In this document: positions 42,929 to 54,163 of the stretch, piece by piece | Layout of the letters: every line of letters starts with the position of its first letter | Numbering within the stretch: position 1 is the first letter of the stretch | DNA from: Pachyseris speciosa | Taxonomy: Eukaryota; Cnidaria; Anthozoa; Scleractinia; Pachyseridae | NCBI GenBank assembly: GCA_016490735.1 | Contig: JAEMWC010000014.1 | Span: 796,001 to 860,000, forward strand | DNA length: 64,000 bases | Direction: 5' to 3' | Position numbers and translations under genes: made by a program | The notes under the pieces: generated by a model | The model's input: the letters and a program-made list of their open reading frames with translations, nothing else | The model's database searches: none | Told to the model about the DNA's origin: nothing

Positions 42929-45260
42929 AAAATGGCTAGCAGTATTGCTCGTGGGCGCGCACGACGACGACGACGTTGCCCAAAATTAATAATATCCTAA
43001 TGCTAACCATTAATAATCCAACATGGCGGCCATACTCCAGCTGATCACCTAGTTTACAGCGTACATTGTTGAAATAGGGCATCCCTGTCATGGGCAATTG
43101 ACAGCTGTCAAAACAAGGTTTGCGCTGACCAGTATCACGTGACTATATCGCGGGCTCAAGTTTATAACTCATTGAGGTCAGCTGTTTTTTGAAGTTGACC
43201 GCTGACCAGGTAATGGTTTTCGATTGAATCGCAGGCTCAAGTCAGGTAAACTTAACCAAAACGAGACACCCAAGCCAAAATGAGGCTTCATTTTTCGCGC
43301 GCTTTCTGCGGCTCGAGATTTCACATTCAGTTGGTTTCTTCATTTTGAGCAAAACAACTTCATCTCCTTCGAAGTTCTGTCTAAAAGGCATAAAAATCAA
43401 GAACTACTTAAAATATACTGCGGAAGGTGAATTTTCAACTGATAAAATGGAAGAGGAAAATATTTTTCTCAGGAAATTCTTAAATTTTGTATCCACTTGT
43501 ATGGCGCCCGGATTGTGTGGTTGAAAAACAAAATGAATTAACGCTTCAAGGGCTTGTTCACTTTACCGCAGCATCTTGCAGCTCACCAAGAAAGTTAACT
43601 CAACAAATTTCACTCAACAATTCACCGGCATTAATGGGAGGAACGAGTAGCTCAAACTTGGTGGAAGAAGTTCTTTCTTTGGACAAATAGTTTGCTATTT
43701 TTGTAGATGCGTGTTTTTACTAAAGTGGATCGATGCTTATTTTCAAGTGGTAGAAAGCTCGACAACACAGCTAACTTAAATAAATTGAAGCTTAGCATTT
43801 GGTTTAGTCGTTGTTACTTTTGTTCAGTAAGGAAACTTGTATTTTTGTCTTGACTGGATATAAATAACAATCTACTTGTTTTGGACACAAAGAAGTAGCT
43901 AATCGAATTGTTTGTTTGTTGTTTTGCAAGCGAACGAGTGTTTTCCCCCGCTTGGCTGACTGTACATGTTTTTCGACGTCTGTGTTTCTATAGTCTTAAG
44001 AACTGAAAGAAACGTTTGTCCTTATGTTATTAACACTTAATCTCAATGAGTCCTCGTTAAGTAAGCTTATCACTTATGTTTTGCGCGACGGGGGCAATCT
44101 CAGCAAAGTTCTGAAAACACAAGTGATATTAAGACGGAATCCACCAGACGTTCGAGTAACAAGTGGACAAAAGCCTTGTACCAAGATTATTTTCATCGTA
44201 TTGTAAACTTCTGTATGACTGTTTTAAATACCTTCTCAAAAAAAATCGAAAACGAATGTTGAAGTAGTGTATGAAACACTTGAAAGTACTGGTGAAATGA
44301 AACTGATGATGAAATTTTGCCTGTGTTTGCACAAGTTCTCTAACTTCTCTCGTTCCAATGGGAAATTGTTTTCGGTGTTATTTCAGGCAATTACCAATGT
44401 ATTTAGCTTTAAGAAAATGTAAAAATGACTGTAAAATACTTAAAAATATTCTGGTACCAGATTTTTGTCCACTAAAACCTGAAATTGCTCGATTTTCTAG
44501 CGCATTTCGTCTTAATCCTTAATTTTACTCGGCCCCATGCGATTACCTATCCGAACTATCAGAATTGTTTTCCTTTTTTCTCTTTTCTACGACATTTAAG
44601 CTTATGTCTAAGCTTAACTTACTACGAAATATGTTTGTTAAGCCTCGGCTAAATGATCAAACATTTTCATCCAGCATCGTGTTTGTCACCCATAACATAA
44701 CACGTACATTTTGTGGCTAAACGCAAAACAATGTTTGACCAAACACCGGAGCAAGTGAGTCCAAACAATGATTTTTGCGTATTATCGCTGAAATTTTCGC
44801 CGTTATGGGGTTCATTTGGTTGCTTTTTACCGTTTGTGCACGATTTGTTTGTTACGGTGGTTAACCGATCAAAAATTTGTTCGAAATGCGAAATTTTGGA
44901 TGAACATGTACAAGTTTTTCGACGTCTGTGATCAAACATGGAAAGCTATTTAATGCACTATTGAGAGAGGTGGCTAAACCTTCAAACATCCTTTTCCAAC
45001 GATGTTGGATGAAAATCTTTGACCGTTCTTTGATTGCTAGACTTGTTTTCGAACAAACACACGCGTCGACTGTATTGTTTTCTTGTAATGTTTTGAGGTT
45101 TTTTAACCGCAGTCAATGCCTGTTGACTGCTCTAAAGATAAAATATTGCCGCAAGGAAAGCTATGCGATGTTGCTCAATACCAGTAAAAAATAATAATAA
45201 TCGTGGAGCTCCGCTTTTAGGCTTGGCTAAATCTATATATTATTATTATTATAGATTTTT
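42845..45260 (+). repeat. 2-kb noncoding repeat family ('GGAGCTCCG'), copy 2
   Basis: Parallel to 20851-22845 for about 1.2 kb (AGCGGAGCACCATACTTATA, AACATGGCGGCCATACTCCA, TTTTCGCGCGCTTTCTGCGG), then diverges after about 44050. It ends in GTGGAGCTCCGCTTTTAGGC at 45203. The unshared 44060-45130 part holds frames at 44667-44939 and 44713-44931 that overlap on opposite strands and look spurious. Confidence 0.62.
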
Positions 45261-45759
45261 GCACAAACGAGACAATGAAACAGGTAACAAGCAAAAGCCA
45301 TGGCCAAAGGTTGAACTACCCCTAAGCAACAAAACTATATATGACATGGTGTACCTCCCTTTATACTTAACAATTAGATTGTGAATAAGAAATTTCTATG
45401 GCTTGACAGCCGATGAGGGCGCGGTAAGTAAATAATAAATAAATGGGTAAATAATTCTTTGGACTCACAAATTAAACGTGGCCTTGAAATTGTTGTGGTT
45501 TCTTGTAAGTACATGTTGCAACACTATAACCTCGCTTCTTGTAAAAGCAATAGAGCAAAATGACCGTTCATGAGAAAAACGCTGCATAACGAAGAAAGGA
45601 TTTTACAGCACAAAAACGACATCGCCTACCAAAGAAAAAATTGGATAAACCCTTATGAATTCCTTTTTTGCGATTACAGAGAAAAGAAAGTGCGAGACAG
45701 CCACTCACCCAAACATACAGCATCGTTATACTGATTGTTGACAAATGAAGTGTAGTCGC
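45261..45759. other. No gene seen
   Basis: AT-rich spacer before the epimerase-like pseudogene; could contain its former 3' UTR. Confidence 0.4.
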
Positions 45760-45767
45760 ACGCTTAG

Positions 45768-47748
45768 TTATCTCTTGTATATTTTTCTCTTTGCCGCCGA
45801 GTAAAATCCCGCGGGTTCTATAAAGACGTATGCCAATCTGGTTTGTACTGTCGTCAGGGTGGTTGTAACGTTCATGTAATTAGTATTTCTCGTGCCATAC
45901 TTTGCAGGATACTCAGCGTTTTCGGATTGCACAATGCTCTGGTGGCCATTTGAGTTTGACCACAATACTTGGTATGTTTTCCCTGAAATATTGTCCATGT
46001 TGTCCTTCTTTCAACGAGAACTTTGCATCCCTGTTGTGGAAAAATGCACTAACAAAACGAGTGCGACTTTTCGACAACTTTGCCACGTGATCAACGACAA
46101 GCAGCACTCCTGGATGTAACAAAATTACGGCGCGATAAACGCTTGTCAGCCCAAGAAATGAATCGTACCACTTCGAAAACTCGCCACTAATAAAAACCAT
46201 TTCATCTTTGTCAGAAGCAGCAATAATTTCGGCGTTGGCAAGCCAGATTTTTTTCATCTTCGAATCGCAACCATTTCTCGCATTCTCCCAGTTGTCCTTT
46301 GTAAGGCGCAGATCACGACGGGTGGCCGGTCGGCCCGAACAACGTTTTAAAAGTGCGTTATTTAGCCATGTGTACTTTGGCCCATAGTATACCTCAGTAA
46401 TGAAAGGAACTCCATAAGGTGCAAAAACAAAGGAACCCTGGTCGGGGTGTTCGTGTCCGGGATGAAAGTTCCTCCAGCCCTTTATCCAGTCGTAAGGCTT
46501 TTTTCTTACAATCTGGTTCACTGCTTTCCCGTGAAGAACGCTTGATTTAAATGACACAAACGTTCTTCTTTGGCTACCTTTGTCCAAGACTCCCCCTCCG
46601 TAAGTGGCGACGCCCCAGTCGTTAAAGATATGCAACTGAGATGTGGACGCATTAGGAGGCTCCTTTATCTGGGATACTAGGATCATAAAAAAAGAATTCG
46701 GTGTGCAGTGTGCAGTAGCGCTGAGAATTGGTGGACGGCATTGACGGGTCATCGCGCAAATTCCTTATCTCACTCGCAAGCCAGTTTGCGTGCCCATTTC
46801 GCATGACAAATTTATCCAGAAAGACAAGTTGACTTTAAGGTCCATAACTCCAGGTATAGGTCGAGTCGGCAATACCAACCGTGTCCTGATACCCAGGGAG
46901 GATGGTTCGGTAAATAAACCAGAAGTGTTAATGTAGCCAAGAGGTTTTGTGAGATCGATTCCAAGGTGGGCCTTAGCCAGGTAAATGTACTGCGTGAGAG
47001 ATCTTGTGGTGTAGGAACAATAAGCGACTCCTTCAGTCATTGAACCGTCCCGCACTTGGCTTAACAAGAACATCGTTCGGTGAAGAGCGTTGTTGGCCTT
47101 TTCTTTCCACTTTCTGGCCTCAACGTTATTGTGTCGTTCAACTTTCAATGCACTCGTCAGAAGTGCCACGGCATTAGTTGGGACATGATTATGAATGTAG
47201 ATGTTATTGAACTTTCCCTAGTTATATCTTTCTGTTGATACCGCCGTTATGTTGCTCAGGACCTGGTATCGGCGCCTAGTATCCAGATGGTGATACAAAT
47301 AATCAAAAGCTGTTGCCATGCCGATCAGACTGTGGGCCACAGGTACGTCGTCATACCATAAGCCCGAACACGCCAGTTGGGCAACGAAGTAAAAGCGTCC
47401 ATGATTTTCAGTGCAATCTCTCTCGCCTTCGCGTCACCATCTTCTAAAAAACAGTACATAGCTAACGCAGCAAGATCGTTTCCGTATATCATTCCAACTG
47501 CTTGAGAAGCTTGACCAGTCTCTTGGTGGTATGTAGAGCGATGGTTTCTGCATGATCTACGAAGCTGCACGCTTGATTCGAGCAAAAATTTCTCGATGAG
47601 TCGCCTTAGCTTGCTGCTTTAAAGAAGCCACATCGCGGCTTGAAAAATATAGAAACGGGTGCAAATCCTGCTCTATTGACGCGCGAATAAAAATACTGAC
47701 AAACGATATCTGTTCGGTGGAGGGTAATTCGCCTTGTGCTTTCGGCAT
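45768..47748 (-). pseudogene. Dermatan-sulfate-epimerase-like gene, broken, no introns
   Basis: The minus strand reads in order through the N-terminal alpha-toroid and the following domain of DSE/DSEL proteins, which in the Golgi convert glucuronate to iduronate in chondroitin chains. Recognisable pieces: HPFLYFSSRDV (near 47660), AALAMYCFLED (near 47465), MFLLSQVRDGSMTEGVAYCS (near 47050), FPNWGV-like IFNDWGVATYGGG (near 46620), FHPGHEHPDQGSFVFAPYG (near 46445) and EVYYGPKYTWLNN (near 46385). Frames change near 47590, 47250, 46850, 46755 and 45910, and stops fall inside conserved blocks (for example a YGP-stop near 46840). No introns are visible over 2 kb, so it is either a retrocopy or the decayed single-exon form. 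The signal peptide and the C-terminal part are missing. Confidence 0.8.
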
Positions 47749-48596
47749 CGATTAAAGAGTGCATTCGGATTTTCGTAACTAAAACGTGGCCTAAGACATG
47801 CGCAATTGGGAAATCATAGCCCCTGGGGTTTTCGAAAAGGTCTTAATTGCTGTTTCTGGCAGTCAAAAACTTCAGCTAGAAAGAAAACAGTTCCCTAGAA
47901 AGTTCGTGGAAAGTTCATTTCAGCTTGCATTTTCTCAAAGGAAGATTTTGTTCCCTAACATTTTCGGGCAATTAAAATTTCAGCTAGGGAATCCGAACAG
48001 ATGAACTTCCAGCTTATGAAAGCCTCACGTTAAACAGTCTTCAAATACCATAAGGTACTTAAAAATGCCTTCTACAGCTTTTTGTTGGTTTGGCTCGTTG
48101 GGTGCCCCTGTTAAAACACTCAATCACTGATATGGATAACTGATCTTGAGCTGAATGCCCAATATGTTGGTGATTTTTCATATATACATCGGAAGAAACT
48201 GTAAGTCGCTTTTTTGTCTTCACTGTTGCTTGCTGGTAATTCCATGCTGTTTTGAAGTTTCAAAATTTTGCGTGCAAATGCTGAGTATTCGCCACTTCTA
48301 CACTTCCCATAATACCCTTTTTATTTGTTCCCCAAAATTTTGCATAAGCATTGTTTTGAGTCCCGAGAGAAATTGAAAACAATACTTACATACCAAAGTA
48401 ATAGATGTAATTAACAAAGCATAAAGTTAGAATACCGGTACTAGAATGACGTCTTCATTAAACAAACTTTACTGTCCCTTTTTAACTGTCCCTTGTCCTT
48501 TCCCTCAAAGATTACTCAGTATGTTAAACAATAACAAGAATGAAAAAACTCAATACATTTGCATTTATTTTGTTTGGTTTCCTGGATATATTTAAG
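47749..48596. other. Upstream of the epimerase pseudogene; nothing recognised
   Basis: CCCTAGAAAGTT/CAGCTAGAAAG-type phrases are repeated at 47815-47990 (TTTCAGCTAGGGAA, TTCCCTAACATTTTCGG), giving a weak internal repeat. No exon or RNA gene is seen. Confidence 0.4.
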
Positions 48597-48855
48597 AGGC
48601 CTTCCAAGGGGTTGAAGCGACAAGCGACATGGCTCCGAAAACAGGCGTCAATCTTCTCCTAAAACACTGACAACCGACAGAAATTGGCTGAAAAAAAAAA
48701 AAAAAAAAACGCGCGACAGTTTGTGACAGGGACAATTCACTTTCCATTCCTATTTGTTTTCTTTTTGACAAAGACATTTGTCCCCAACAAAACAAGCGAC
48801 AGACAGAGTCATAAACAAGCGACAAAGCGACACCAGACAACCCCTAGGAAGGCCT
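48597..48855. mobile_element. Small MITE with AGGCCTTCC.AGGGGTTG ends
   Basis: Inverted ends AGGCCTTCCAAGGGGTTG and AGGCCTTCCTAGGGGTTG (one mismatch) enclose about 220 bp with a poly-A tract and repeated ACAAGCGACA. I found no target duplication. Confidence 0.6.
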
Positions 48856-49374
48856 GTCGTTTAACCTCTCGTGAGGGGTGGCAAGTGTTGCGGTACGCAT
48901 TTAGAAGTTATGGTGAATACATTACAGAATGGGAAAGGTGGAATCAATAGTTAATTCTTTTGCTTTCACTCTTAGTTCAGCACCGGTATATCACACTTAT
49001 CACACGATGTTATAAATTCGGTTAGAGGTAGATGTCCTGGTTCATTCTGTTTGGTTAGGAACACATTAAAGCAACGCGAGAGGTTTATTAAGGATCACGG
49101 CGTCGCATTAGATTTGCGATAAAAGATCTTACATCAAAAACTGCCTGAATACTTTCTCCTGATGGCAAAGAAAAGACAACAAGACGTTGCTGTAATTGTT
49201 CACATAACAGTTACGTTTATGTTCAAACGCTCGCCCATAATTACCCACGTAATTAATCAGTCATATAAACCGTGATAGAATTCGGACCAATTAACAGAGG
49301 GCGCATTCATTTCGTTCGAAGTTATTTCGGGATAAGAATAATCGAAATAAGCAGCAATAGTGTCTTTTAGAACC

Positions 49375-49377
<3 letters not shown>
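48856..49377. other. No gene seen
   Basis: Intergenic DNA between the small MITE and the (GAT)n tract; nothing recognised. Confidence 0.4.

Positions 49378-49422
<45 letters not shown>
49378..49422. repeat. (GAT)n microsatellite
   Basis: About fifteen GAT units. A related (TCA)n tract lies at 49818-49841 beyond the SINE. Confidence 0.9.
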
Positions 49423-49689
49423 ACAATTATATTGCGCCTTATCTAAATAATAATCTAACGCGCATCACAATACTTAACAACTGGTTCATGTGTCAGCATA
49501 CGTTCATCGAGATATGAAGCAGGTGTGAAGTGCTAGTTTGGAGAGCACAAAAGATGCGTAAGAGATGCGGAGAGCAACTCTAGCTTCTTGAGTGTTCTCC
49601 AAACTTCCCAAGTCAGCTTCATATTTCCATGAACGCTTAGCTGACATATGAGCCAATTATTTTAAGTAACATTTTCAACGCAGTAGTTT

Positions 49690-49810
49690 AACTCCGACAT
49701 CATCAGCGTGAAAATAAAGCCAGAAAAAAATTCAGGCTTTTACGGGAGTCGAACCCATGATCTCTGCGATGCCGGTGCAGTACTCTACCGACTGAGCTAA
49801 CAAGCCAACT
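49690..49810 (-). repeat. tRNA-derived SINE head (minus)
   Basis: On minus, GGCTTGTTAGCTCAGTCGGT begins a tRNA-like unit ending near 49735. The anticodon stem (CTGCA/CGCAG) almost closes with a CCGGCAT loop, but position 33 is C and the acceptor ends mismatch (GGCTTGT/AAAAGCC). The SINE body TTTTTTTCTGGCTTTATTTTC follows. Same family as 29352. Confidence 0.65.
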
Positions 49811-49841
49811 GAAGCTGGTCATTATCATCATCATCATCATC

Positions 49842-50345
49842 GCTGGAAAAGTTGAAAATTTACAGGCGCATGTAAATCCAATTTCCAAAGTGTAAATCTG
49901 GATTTACATGTTTTGTAAATTATAATTTACATGTTGAGGTTTTGTAAAATAAAATTTACAAGAAATTTACATGTTGGATTGGATCATGTAAATGTACTGT
50001 AAATAGTTATTTACAGGACCATGTTCTTGTAGTATAAATTGACGAACCTGTAAATAACATGTAAATTATTTCAAGTAGATTTACAGTATCTCACTCATGT
50101 AAATGGTTTCAAACTATCCTGTAAATAACATGTAAATGGATACAATCCTGTAAACTGAATTTACATGAAACTTTCATGTTTTAGGGGAACATGTAAATTT
50201 ACTCTAAATAATGATTGAAAGTCATTCCTGGAAGTATAATTTGCAGAACATCAGATGTAAATAACATGGAAATGGTGTTTCCTGAAAATAGGGTAAATGT
50301 TCCCGTAAAAGTTATTAACAGGGTCATTTTCTGGTAAGCATAATT
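49842..50345. repeat. GTAAAT-rich element, copy 1
   Basis: ATGTAAAT/ATTTACAT and TGTAAATAACATGTAAAT occur more than twenty times in both orientations over 500 bp. It starts after a (TCA)n tract with GCTGGAAAAGTTGAAAATTT, a start that recurs inverted at 62620-62660. It is probably a nonautonomous element with a motif-rich interior. No coding. Confidence 0.6.
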
Positions 50346-50896
50346 TTTTAGTGTAAGGTGATGTTTACAAGTTAGTTGTTTCGCCAGAGCAGGAAGAATC
50401 CTCAAGTTACCATCCACGTGAGGAAGGCCCGGGTGGGCTGTTGAATGCAAACCTTTCAATAACTTGAAATCGGAGCTTCTTCCCTTTAAAGTAATTGAAC
50501 CCGGGAAGAAAGAGTTCAACATTGGCCTTAACTTCAGTTAACTCGAACAATGTATACATTCCTTTTTGGTGTCATTTATAAGGTAAGCCGATTATACCTT
50601 AAACGAAAAGGGGACAAGAGGATCTTGATACCTTGGTAATCGACTGTAAACATGTAAATGAAGCGGCAAATCGGAAGAATGGCTGTCAAATAAATAAGCA
50701 AACACTTCAAAAACGGGTCGGGCTGGACGCTCGGGCTGTGGACGTTCGGGCTGTGGTTTTTGAAAATACCATATATGTAGTATCTGCCAAAGCTCAAGAG
50801 TCAAACGCTGGCAGCGACAGTGTGGGCTCACTTAACTCGGTAACCGCGCCGCTAATACTGGCGCTTTAAATAAGTTACGTCTTCCACTAGGAAAGT
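50346..50896. other. No gene recognised upstream of the candidate exon
   Basis: Short frames overlap on both strands (50592-50869) with GGACGCTCGGGCTGTGGACG, a twofold direct repeat. I see no domain. Confidence 0.35.
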
Positions 50897-52062
50897 ATGG
50901 CTCAACTGCAAGCGAAAGATTGTTCGATTATTTTGAAGACTCGTGTTTCTTCTGAGGTAAGTTAATTTTTTTTTTGCATTTTCTTGTGTTTTAAAATTTT
51001 GGAACCGGTTCCTCTTTCACAACGGACGATCGAACACTCGATACTTTACATGTATTGTACCTGAAATGGCGATCATTTGCAAGGGTAAAGAGTGTTAAAA
51101 TTAGTCCGGATTCAAAGTGAAAAATTATTGAATTCAAAAGGGTTTCTATCAAGATCGACTATATCAATACATGAAGCTTTATTTTATTTACAAGTTCCAC
51201 GAATTGGTGCAGACACAATTGCAACACCCGTACCGCTCGTTGTAAATATCAATAAATATAAAGCATCTGTCTCAAAATGATCAGCTTCAAACATGCTGCA
51301 TTTTTCGCAGGTATCAATTGAAGGTTCATGAAGATATTATTTATATTCAATATCGAGGGCCGGGGTCACTGCAAAAAGCCATATTGACTTCAAAGCATGT
51401 GTTTTCACTTGCATACACGAGGTAAATTAAGCTTCAATTAATAAACTTAATTGCCATATAAAGTGTGTAGGTCTGCAGTGCACAAGTGAACATTAAGTGA
51501 TAGACTGAATAAATGGATTAAAATCGACAGAAGGGTTTCAGTACAGGCCATACACACAACTGTCTCGTCTCCTTTCTTGATGAAATACCATAAAGTTTCT
51601 CAAGTAACCATCCCAAAAGTCTATAAAGTGTGATGATTGTGGATACTCATTAAATCAATGCAATTTATTTTGGCAGGTTGAATTAGATACAGCAGAAGGA
51701 TTCTTGAAAGCAAATGGTTTGAGGACCTGACACCAGTCTTGGTTGTTAAGAATAGGGTACAGTATCTTTTCTACTTAATATGTTACAGTCAGTGCCTTAG
51801 CAAGGAAACGCTTTTGCTGCTAAAAAACACAGTGTACATGTAAGTGAAAATTTTCAACACTAGTCCAGAAAGAAGCCCACTTCACTTCACTTTATTTCAA
51901 TAATTTATGATATACAATTTAGAAAAATACACAACCTGCATGTAGCAAAGCTAATCGAGGCGGGTTGTGTAACTTACAATCAAATTTAGCAAAATGAATT
52001 CTTAGTAATAAAGGGGATTAGTTTCTAAAGAACCTGTGGTGCTGCGTCGGTAAGGGAGTGAA

Positions 52063-52111
<49 letters not shown>

Positions 52112-52269
52112 ATACAGGGATTCGATTAGCTGACGTTTCGAGCATTAGCCCTTCATAGTTAGCCCTTCGTCATTAGCGCTTCGTCGTGCTGAGTGATTAT
52201 TCGCTCTGACGAAGGGCTAACACTTGAAATGTCAGCTAATCAAATCCCTGTACCATGGTCAATTTACCG

Positions 52270-52300
<31 letters not shown>

Positions 52301-54105
52301 CTTAGAGCAGCTGTAATACTGAACTGAAGCTTATAGTTACTTGTTATGCAAAATAATATTGTAGGGCCTATGGCTCCAAAAGATGTGGTTTTGTTGAAAA
52401 GGATCAATGTTTAAACACTGAAGTGCTATTTCTCTGAGTGTATTTTAAACCTTTCTTGCTTGAAAAAACCTACAGTATCCAAAGGTGCATTTCGTCATGT
52501 GAATACACACAACATACTTATTTCCTGTTGGTATTGATGTACCTTGGCTATTGGTTTTGAGATCTCATGCAAAAGCAATCTTGAACATGATTTTTTGTAA
52601 ACATTCATGAGAATAATGCAATAATAAGATTGTCATTTTAATATAGGACTTTTTTGCCTTACATGTATAACAATTTTAATCTCCTACAGTAGCATTTCAT
52701 TCAAAATTCACTTACAAGTACTCTCAGAAGCTGGATTTCTAAATAACTTGAATAAACTGTCCTCCTGCATGTCTGGCTGAACTGTGATATACCTGCTTGC
52801 ATCATAAGGTAATGCTGTTTTGCACACTGGTTCAGAATTGACTTGACTGGGTGAATTTGAAGCCGGTCATGATAAAACGCAGACTGCAGACCATGCAGAC
52901 TGGGAAATTTTTTGATTGCTTGTTTTAAATCTGATTTGCATTTGATTGAGGTATTTATGCTTTTTTCTTACTCTTTTGGTGACATTGCAACAGCTTCCAT
53001 TTTTTTGACTGGCTTGTGGCATAATTTTAGCCTTTGAGAATGCACTGTAAATTTCTCACAGGACAAACTAGATCCGCACAGTCATGGCAAGGATTTCCAT
53101 ATCTTTTAAATGAAGAATATTTCTCAATCTAAACCTGTGTTTACTTACGGCTAGACGCGGTGGCGCCACTCAAAATTGTCATTAGATTACGTTATTTCTG
53201 TTATAAATAATTATTTCCAACACTGAAAACGGCTTCGTGAATGCAGCTTTATTTTTGTCAAAAGTTTCCGGGGGCTCCAATCACTTTTTGTTGGAAAATC
53301 TCTTGGTTTGAAAGGCTCATATATTTTTTCCCACAGATTGCAAATCAAAGCCATCTGACTCGATCTGATGGATGTGGTGAAGCGACGTGTGTGAAGGACA
53401 AGCGTCATAATTTCTTTTGCATTTCAATTGAATGTTACTTCTGCCATTTAAATAGCAGTTCGATCCTAGGCATTCGATAAAAGATTGCATCCGTTCAGCC
53501 TTTCAACTGATCTGTTTCGAATGGCTTGTCTAACCGCTGGTTCTTATCTGTTCACTTGCTGGCCGTTCAGCTGTGCAAATGCTGAATGGATACCATGTGT
53601 ACAAACCTGTATCCCATAAAATAAATCACAAAGGGTTGAATTCACAGGTTCGCTACTGAACTTGGTTTAATTGTCTCACAGGTTCGACGATTAACAGGTT
53701 ACAACACAACTCATCTCAATTCAAGCTGGCTTGATCGATAAAATACACAGCCATCAAATCACAAAAAGTCTTCGATTACACTTGACATTCAACTTGTTAC
53801 CACAAAATCAGTCACTTAGAATTGATTGACTTGACAGCTCATTGTCACGCAATTGGTGAGCCCCAGTTTCCGACAACTGCAAATAATATTTTCGCGTGAG
53901 AGGCCAAAAGTTAATCTCAGCTGTTTGTGTTTTATTTCCTCAAAATTGTTGCTAAGTAACATAATAGCTCGAAATAACCTCATGAGATGTCCATAAAATG
54001 GAAACTGTTCCAGTGTCGCCAAAAGAGTAAGAAAAAAGTATAAACATCTCAATCAAATGTAAATCGGATTTTTTTGTAAAGCAATCAAAAAATTCCCCAC
54101 TCTGC

Positions 54106-54163
<58 letters not shown>

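Noticed and set aside
44667..44939. 90-codon minus frame inside the 2-kb repeat
   Set aside because: Overlaps an equally open plus frame and is not shared by the other repeat copy.
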